In this document: one piece after another, positions 14,878 to 17,942 of the stretch
How the letters are laid out: each line of letters opens with the position of its first letter
Position numbering within the stretch: position 1 is the first letter of the stretch
Source of the DNA: Methyloprofundus sp.
Lineage (GTDB): Bacteria; Pseudomonadota; Gammaproteobacteria; Methylococcales; Methylomonadaceae
NCBI GenBank assembly: GCA_013138555.1
Contig: WTCN01000100.1
Span: 1 to 17,942, forward strand
DNA: 17,942 bases
Direction of reading: 5' to 3'
The notes under the pieces: generated by a model
What the model was told of the DNA's origin: nothing
What the model saw: only the letters and a program-made list of their open reading frames with translations
Databases searched by the model: none
Translations under genes and position numbers: made by a program

Positions 14878-16302
14878 TTAATCTTTTAATTGCTTCATTT
14901 GTTGCTCATAAGCCTCTGAAAAAGCATCACCAAAAAAATCATCTACCGCTGTTTCAGATAAGCTCGCATGCACCTGGGTGTATTTTTCCCAGCATTTAGA
15001 TTTTTTTTGCAATACCAAACCTTCGTTATACTGTTTCTCAATCGTTTCAGGATCAAACCTCCTTAAAACATCAGTTAATGAAGCCTGGATACCTGCTTGC
15101 ATAGCTAACTGATGATTCAACAAATCATTAAACCCCTCATCAATTGACTCAACTGACTTCTTAAAACCACCTTGACCATCATTGATCAAGTGTTTTAATC
15201 CCTCATCAGTGGTGACAGCAAACTTAAGTGGGTTATTATCTGATTTTTTTATTGTCGTCACACTCACCCTGAACATACTCTTAAATTCAGCCCGGCTTCT
15301 CAGCACACTAATGGTACTGTCAACAAATTGCCTAAACATCGTACCAATCCGTGTCATCTTTTCAACTGGATCACTCAAGTCTATGCCTTTATTTTCAATT
15401 TGTGCACCACGCAAAAAAGCCTGCAAAAGCTGATCTCCCTGAATAACCGGAGGCTGATTCTGCGTGTCTGTTGTTATCACTGACTCACTGGCTGACACGC
15501 GTGGTAAAGCTGAATCATCTGGCTTACTCACAACGGGTTCTTCAATAGGCACCTGCTGTGCTACCGGAGCCTTTACCGCACCTTCTTGCAACTGAAAAAA
15601 ATCTTCAAAATTAAAATCATCCGGCATCTCCTCCTGACTCATGTCAGGCACTTCCTCAGTGGATATAGCAGCAGGTTCTGAGGGAGTAAAGCTATCATGT
15701 AACGATGATATATTTTCGGATATTAAACCTTTATCAGGCGGATTCTCTGGTTCAGCAACAGCATCCAGTAAATGACCTTCAGATGCACTGAATAAACCTG
15801 AGTCCGTATTTATTGCAGCGGCAGACAGCAGCTCTTGAGGTTCACTCTGCCCATATTCATCAGGCAAAAAAGAGGCAGGGGAATTATTTTCCGGAATATC
15901 CAGTAGCCCGTTGCTCTCATGTTGAAAAGGAAAATCATCAACAAATGGAGTTACCGGAACAGCAGGGGGTAGCGCAGAAGACTCATCGCGAATACTACAG
16001 GCAATTGTATAGTCTCCGATTCTAAGCTGCATACCATCAACTAACTGCACACTCGCGTTATTAATAGGTATCGTGGCATCATCAACAAATGTCCCGGCCA
16101 AACTACTGTCAATTAATAGGTACTGTCCATTTTCAAATTTCACAGAGGCATGACATCGTGAAATCATTTTTTTTTCATCGGGCAATACTAAAGCGTTAGT
16201 GACAGCCCGACCAATTGTTCCACCCTGCTCATTAATGATAGTCTCTGCTCCCTCAGTATAGGGCTGGCTATTGAATAATAAAATTTTTAATATAACAGGC
16301 AT
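14878..16302 (-). CDS. tagH: TagH / Fha, FHA-domain T6SS regulator
   Basis: TagH (Fha) proteins bind phosphothreonine on T6SS parts and act downstream of the PpkA/PppA pair. The 474-residue product has three parts. Residues 1-105 are an FHA domain with G-R at 31-32, S-R-C-H-A at 48-52 and the closing L-R-I-G-D-Y at 93-98. Residues 106-285 are an acidic Pro/Glu/Asp/Ser-rich linker without clear structure. Residues 288-470 are the TagH C-terminal domain (D-P-V-E-K-M-T-R-I-G near 311, F-R-Q-F-V-D-S-T, S-R-A-E-F-K near 336-341). At the position of the usual Asn-Gly after strand 6 the protein has S-L-A-G (67-70), so the Asn that contacts phosphopeptide is Ala. An in-frame TAA 12 nt upstream fixes the ATG as the first possible start; no good ribosome binding site is seen. 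It heads the minus-strand operon. Confidence 0.93.
   Translation of the reverse strand: MPVILKILLFNSQPYTEGAETIINEQGGTIGRAVTNALVLPDEKKMISRCHASVKFENGQYLLIDSSLAGTFVDDATIPINNASVQLVDGMQLRIGDYTIACSIRDESSALPPAVPVTPFVDDFPFQHESNGLLDIPENNSPASFLPDEYGQSEPQELLSAAAINTDSGLFSASEGHLLDAVAEPENPPDKGLISENISSLHDSFTPSEPAAISTEEVPDMSQEEMPDDFNFEDFFQLQEGAVKAPVAQQVPIEEPVVSKPDDSALPRVSASESVITTDTQNQPPVIQGDQLLQAFLRGAQIENKGIDLSDPVEKMTRIGTMFRQFVDSTISVLRSRAEFKSMFRVSVTTIKKSDNNPLKFAVTTDEGLKHLINDGQGGFKKSVESIDEGFNDLLNHQLAMQAGIQASLTDVLRRFDPETIEKQYNEGLVLQKKSKCWEKYTQVHASLSETAVDDFFGDAFSEAYEQQMKQLKD
15001..15008 (-). repeat. A8 homopolymer in tagH coding strand
   Basis: Eight T on the plus strand give CAA AAA AAA T in tagH, encoding Q-K-K-S at residues 432-435, near the C-terminus. 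Such A-runs can cause transcriptional slippage, but they are frequent in AT-rich genomes, so I give it little weight. Confidence 0.5.
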
Positions 16303-16334
16303 GGCAAATGTTTAATTACGTACTAACAGAGTAA

Positions 16335-16363
16335 AGCATAAACCTCTACCGACAAAGAGGCAA
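16335..16363 (-). promoter_or_regulatory. Candidate sigma70 promoter for the tagH operon
   Basis: On the minus strand TTGCCT (16363-16358) and TATGCT (16340-16335) are 17 nt apart, each matching 4 of 6 consensus bases, and lie 33 nt before the tagH ATG. A dyad CCTCT-N8-AGAGG (plus strand 16343-16360) fills the spacer and could be an operator. The match is moderate and was found by eye. Confidence 0.4.
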
Positions 16364-16432
16364 TAGTTTTGCTCTAAATAAAAAGGACACTCATTGCGCC
16401 CCAAAAACATTTAACAAAATTCACATAATAAA

Positions 16433-16467
16433 AGCAGTTAGACTTCTGCTACAAAATCAAATATATT
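16433..16467 (+). promoter_or_regulatory. Candidate promoter for tssJ with overlapping dyad
   Basis: TAGACT (16439-16444) and TATATT (16462-16467) are 17 nt apart, 4/6 and 5/6 matches. Transcription would start near 16474, after the upstream ATG at 16469, agreeing with the GTG at 16493 as the tssJ start. A dyad AGCAG-N8-CTGCT (16433-16450) overlaps the -35, with the same arm length and spacing as the dyad in the tagH promoter but a different sequence. Confidence 0.4.
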
Positions 16468-16492
16468 AATGATTTATGTGAGAGGCCATTCA

Positions 16493-17089
16493 GTGAAGCA
16501 ATTTTTTCTTATTATTAAATTCATTATAAACCTAAGTGTTATTTTTATTTTATCTGCCTGCGGCGGGGATAGTGCTGTTGCGCCTAACGAAAATAGTGGT
16601 GCTATACTCAATGAAGAGGGTTCTATTACACCAAGCTCATTTGCTATAAACATAGGTATTTCCGCATCAGACAAGTTAAACCCAGATTTAGAAAAAAGAG
16701 CCTCCCCCATCGTTATAAGAATCTACCAGCTAACGCACATTGATAGCTTTGATAATAGTGATTTTTTTGCCTTATATGAAAACGACAAAAACATTCTGGA
16801 AAAAGACCTACAATTTCGTGAAGAACTGGAAATAAAACCGGGACAATTTATCCATAAAACACTAAAGGTCAACTCTAATAGTCAATATATTGCTGTTTTA
16901 GCCGCATTCCGAGATCTGGACAATGCGCAATGGAAAACTTTCCGGAAAATTGACTTATTAAATTTACCGCTTATGAAAATTGAATTAAAAGAGTCTACAG
17001 TCTCTATAAGAACCATAGATTCCCCGGCAACCGAACAAACACTTGAAACTGAACAGCTAACACCGAAGATGGAAAATAAAGACCAGTAA
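16493..17089 (+). CDS. tssJ: TssJ (VasD/Lip), T6SS outer-membrane lipoprotein
   Basis: TssJ is the outer-membrane lipoprotein that holds the periplasmic end of TssM. From the GTG at 16493 the 198-residue protein begins with a short lipoprotein signal (MKQFFLIIKFIIN, a hydrophobic stretch, lipobox L-S-A-C with Cys23). Residue +2 is Gly rather than Asp, so outer-membrane sorting is expected. The mature part matches TssJ: P-I-V-I-R-I-Y-Q-L near residue 73, D-F-F-A-L-Y-E-N-D near 93, the E-I-K-P-G-Q segment near 118 and Y-I-A-V-L-A-A-F-R-D-L-D near 139. AGAGG (16481-16485) is 7 nt before the GTG; an in-frame ATG at 16469 has no such site and would spoil the signal peptide. In related clusters tssJ lies between fha and tssK; here it is divergent from tagH. 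The C-terminal 30 residues are Thr/Glu-rich with no match that I know. Confidence 0.93.
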   Translation: MKQFFLIIKFIINLSVIFILSACGGDSAVAPNENSGAILNEEGSITPSSFAINIGISASDKLNPDLEKRASPIVIRIYQLTHIDSFDNSDFFALYENDKNILEKDLQFREELEIKPGQFIHKTLKVNSNSQYIAVLAAFRDLDNAQWKTFRKIDLLNLPLMKIELKESTVSIRTIDSPATEQTLETEQLTPKMENKDQ

Positions 17090-17348
17090 AATGTTAAAGT
17101 AATTACGCTATGTTCGACTTAATTTTGTAGAGAATAAAAGAGTTGAAGACATGACAACTCAGGCGTACAGTTATTTTGTAGAAGAAAGATAACTTAGCGG
17201 AGAGCCATCATGCCAGTAGAACACTTTATCATTTATATATATATTGTTGTGTAGCAGATATTTATCCAGAGTTTTGTAAATCTCCTATACGGAGTCGTGG
17301 TTTCCAGCCAAAACTGGCTTCCTAACTTGAGCTCAAGATCTACCGTTG
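17090..17348. other. Non-coding stretch after tssJ, short inverted repeats only
   Basis: No gene, RNA or clear terminator is recognised here. Short structures are visible: a (TA)n-like run around 17236-17246, CTCC-N5-GGAG (17282-17294), AGCCA-N4-TGGCT (17306-17319) and the perfect 12-nt palindrome CTTGAGCTCAAG (17326-17337). Their crowding in 60 bp may mark the end of a decayed mobile element or a binding region, but no transposase or terminal repeats could be shown. Confidence 0.4.
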
Positions 17349-17546
17349 TTAAGCAAAGTGCAAATTTACTTGACCACTACAGCAATACTTTATTGGCTCT
17401 AAGCGCCCTAAATCTCTGCCAATCATATGTTTTTCTGATGGTATCAGTTGAAACACATCTTTTATTAACTCAGCTAACTCTTTCAGCTTCTCACCAGGAC
17501 CTGGAAACTCTAGCAATGATGTGATGAACTCAAGCAATACATCCAT
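17349..17546 (-). CDS. Hypothetical 65-residue ORF, doubtful
   Basis: A 65-codon frame starts with MDVLLEFITSLLEFPGPGEK and ends in a Cys-Cys/His-containing segment. No family is recognised. There is no good ribosome binding site before the ATG, which directly follows an in-frame TAA (17549-17547). The reading frame upstream of that TAA is also open (17550-17720), so this could be the downstream half of a longer gene broken by one stop codon, or two coupled small genes. The amphipathic Leu/Lys/Glu content looks protein-like. It might equally be chance. Confidence 0.25.
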   Translation of the reverse strand: MDVLLEFITSLLEFPGPGEKLKELAELIKDVFQLIPSEKHMIGRDLGRLEPIKYCCSGQVNLHFA

Positions 17547-17720
17547 TTAAGACTTGCGCTGTAAGCTTCCTACGGTATACGCAGGTAGTTTGCTTTCAAT
17601 GCGGGCTATTTGCTCTGGGTGAAGGAGAAGATATTGATGCACTATCAAAACAATGTTTTTTATCGGCACACCAAAATACTCGCGATTATAAGCCTTTATA
17701 TTTTTCCTGAAAATACATAG
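17547..17720 (-). pseudogene. Open frame without a proper start, possible gene remnant
   Basis: In the same frame as the ORF at 17349-17546, codons 17720-17550 are open and read protein-like, for example Y-F-G-V-P-I-K-N-I-V-L-I-V-H-Q-Y-L-L-L-H-P-E-Q and S-K-L-P-A-Y-T-V-G-S. There is no ATG; a GTG at 17669 without a good ribosome binding site would give 40 residues. No family recognised. It may be the 5'-truncated remnant of a gene, or a short real gene. It lies just past the stop of the TssC-like gene. Confidence 0.25.
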
Positions 17721-17741
17721 TCAGACTAAAGCCCAGTATCA

Positions 17742-17942
17742 TTAACTCCAGGCTGCCCGTAAATTCATCAACGGCTCTGCAATCGATTCAAACCTGGCAA
17801 GCCGGACCAGATTTGCATTGCGATGACTGATAAAAGGCATGATACCCCGCTCCAGAATCTTCCCTACTGTTTGATCATTCATGCATACTTCAGCACAAGG
17901 CTGTAACTTTGTTACATCGTCAACTCTTTGTATATAAGCAGG
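17742..17942 (-). CDS. Second TssC-like sheath protein (ImpD/TssC40-type), C-terminal 66 residues only
   Basis: An open minus-strand frame enters from the right edge and ends at TAA 17744-17742, followed at once by an in-frame TGA. The 66 residues include K-L-Q-P-C-A-E-V-C-M-N-D, then L-E-R-G-I-M-P-F-I-S-H-R-N-A-N-L-V-R-L and F-E-S-I-A-E-P. This aligns without gaps to the C-terminal region of the TssC in this window (C-P-T-E-I-A-I-T-D ... K-A-G-F-M-P-L-L-H-K-K-N-S-D-F ... Q-S-L-N-K-P). The short ending after the S-I-A-E-P segment, finishing R-A-A-W-S, is what I expect of the TssC40/ImpD group, which lacks the long C-terminal sheath extension. The assignment is from memory of the family and a short stretch. 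The gene start and its neighbours are outside the window. Confidence 0.55.
   Translation of the reverse strand, partial: PAYIQRVDDVTKLQPCAEVCMNDQTVGKILERGIMPFISHRNANLVRLARFESIAEPLMNLRAAWS

Noticed and set aside
17122..17182. Direct repeat ATTTTGTAGA (17122-17131 and 17173-17182)
   Set aside because: Ten bases in an AT-rich stretch can recur by chance, and there is no element between the copies that it would bound.
1..17942. CRISPR array, tRNA, rRNA, integrase or complete insertion sequence
   Set aside because: I looked for regular repeats, tRNA-like cloverleaf ends and transposase motifs and saw none; absence by eye is not proof.

Overview
The window is most of a type VI secretion system (T6SS) locus from an AT-rich Proteobacterium, most likely a gammaproteobacterium. 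The proteins closely resemble those of the Pseudomonas aeruginosa H1-T6SS: TssB and TssC share long stretches with HsiB1 and HsiC1 as I remember them, and Hcp shares the Hcp1 start. The presence of TagJ (ImpE/HsiE) places the system in the class where TagJ links the sheath to ClpV. The genus cannot be fixed from the sequence.

Layout. One long minus-strand run reads from 16302 down to the left edge: tagH/fha, tssK, tssL (with an OmpA-like domain), tssM, a tagF-pppA fusion, tssA, tssB, tssC, hcp, tagJ, tssE, tssF (cut by the left edge). Most junctions are 1-60 nt or overlap, so this looks like one operon with internal control points. tssJ (outer-membrane lipoprotein) is divergent on the plus strand at 16493-17089, sharing a short promoter region with tagH. 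tssG, clpV/tssH, vgrG and the kinase ppkA are not in the window and may lie left of position 1. From 17090 to 17741 no gene is recognised. At the right edge, 17742-17942 (minus) is the C-terminal end of a second TssC-like (ImpD/TssC40-type) protein.

How it works together. TssJ-TssL-TssM form the envelope complex, with TssL supplying a peptidoglycan anchor. TssK, TssF and TssE are baseplate parts, TssA caps and primes tail assembly, Hcp is the tube, TssB/TssC the contractile sheath, and TagJ helps recycle it. TagH (FHA protein), TagF and PppA are the post-translational threonine-phosphorylation switch. TssL carries an N-terminal acidic Thr site (Thr17) resembling the Agrobacterium TssL phosphosite.

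Points that stand out: a G10 homopolymer in the tssM coding strand whose gain or loss of one G gives early stops (possible phase variation); stem-loops on both sides of hcp, two with U-tracts; an Asn-to-Ala change at a usual phosphopeptide-contact position of the FHA domain; tssJ moved to a divergent position; and the second TssC-like gene. I see no wholly new system: this is a recognisable T6SS with unusual regulatory details.
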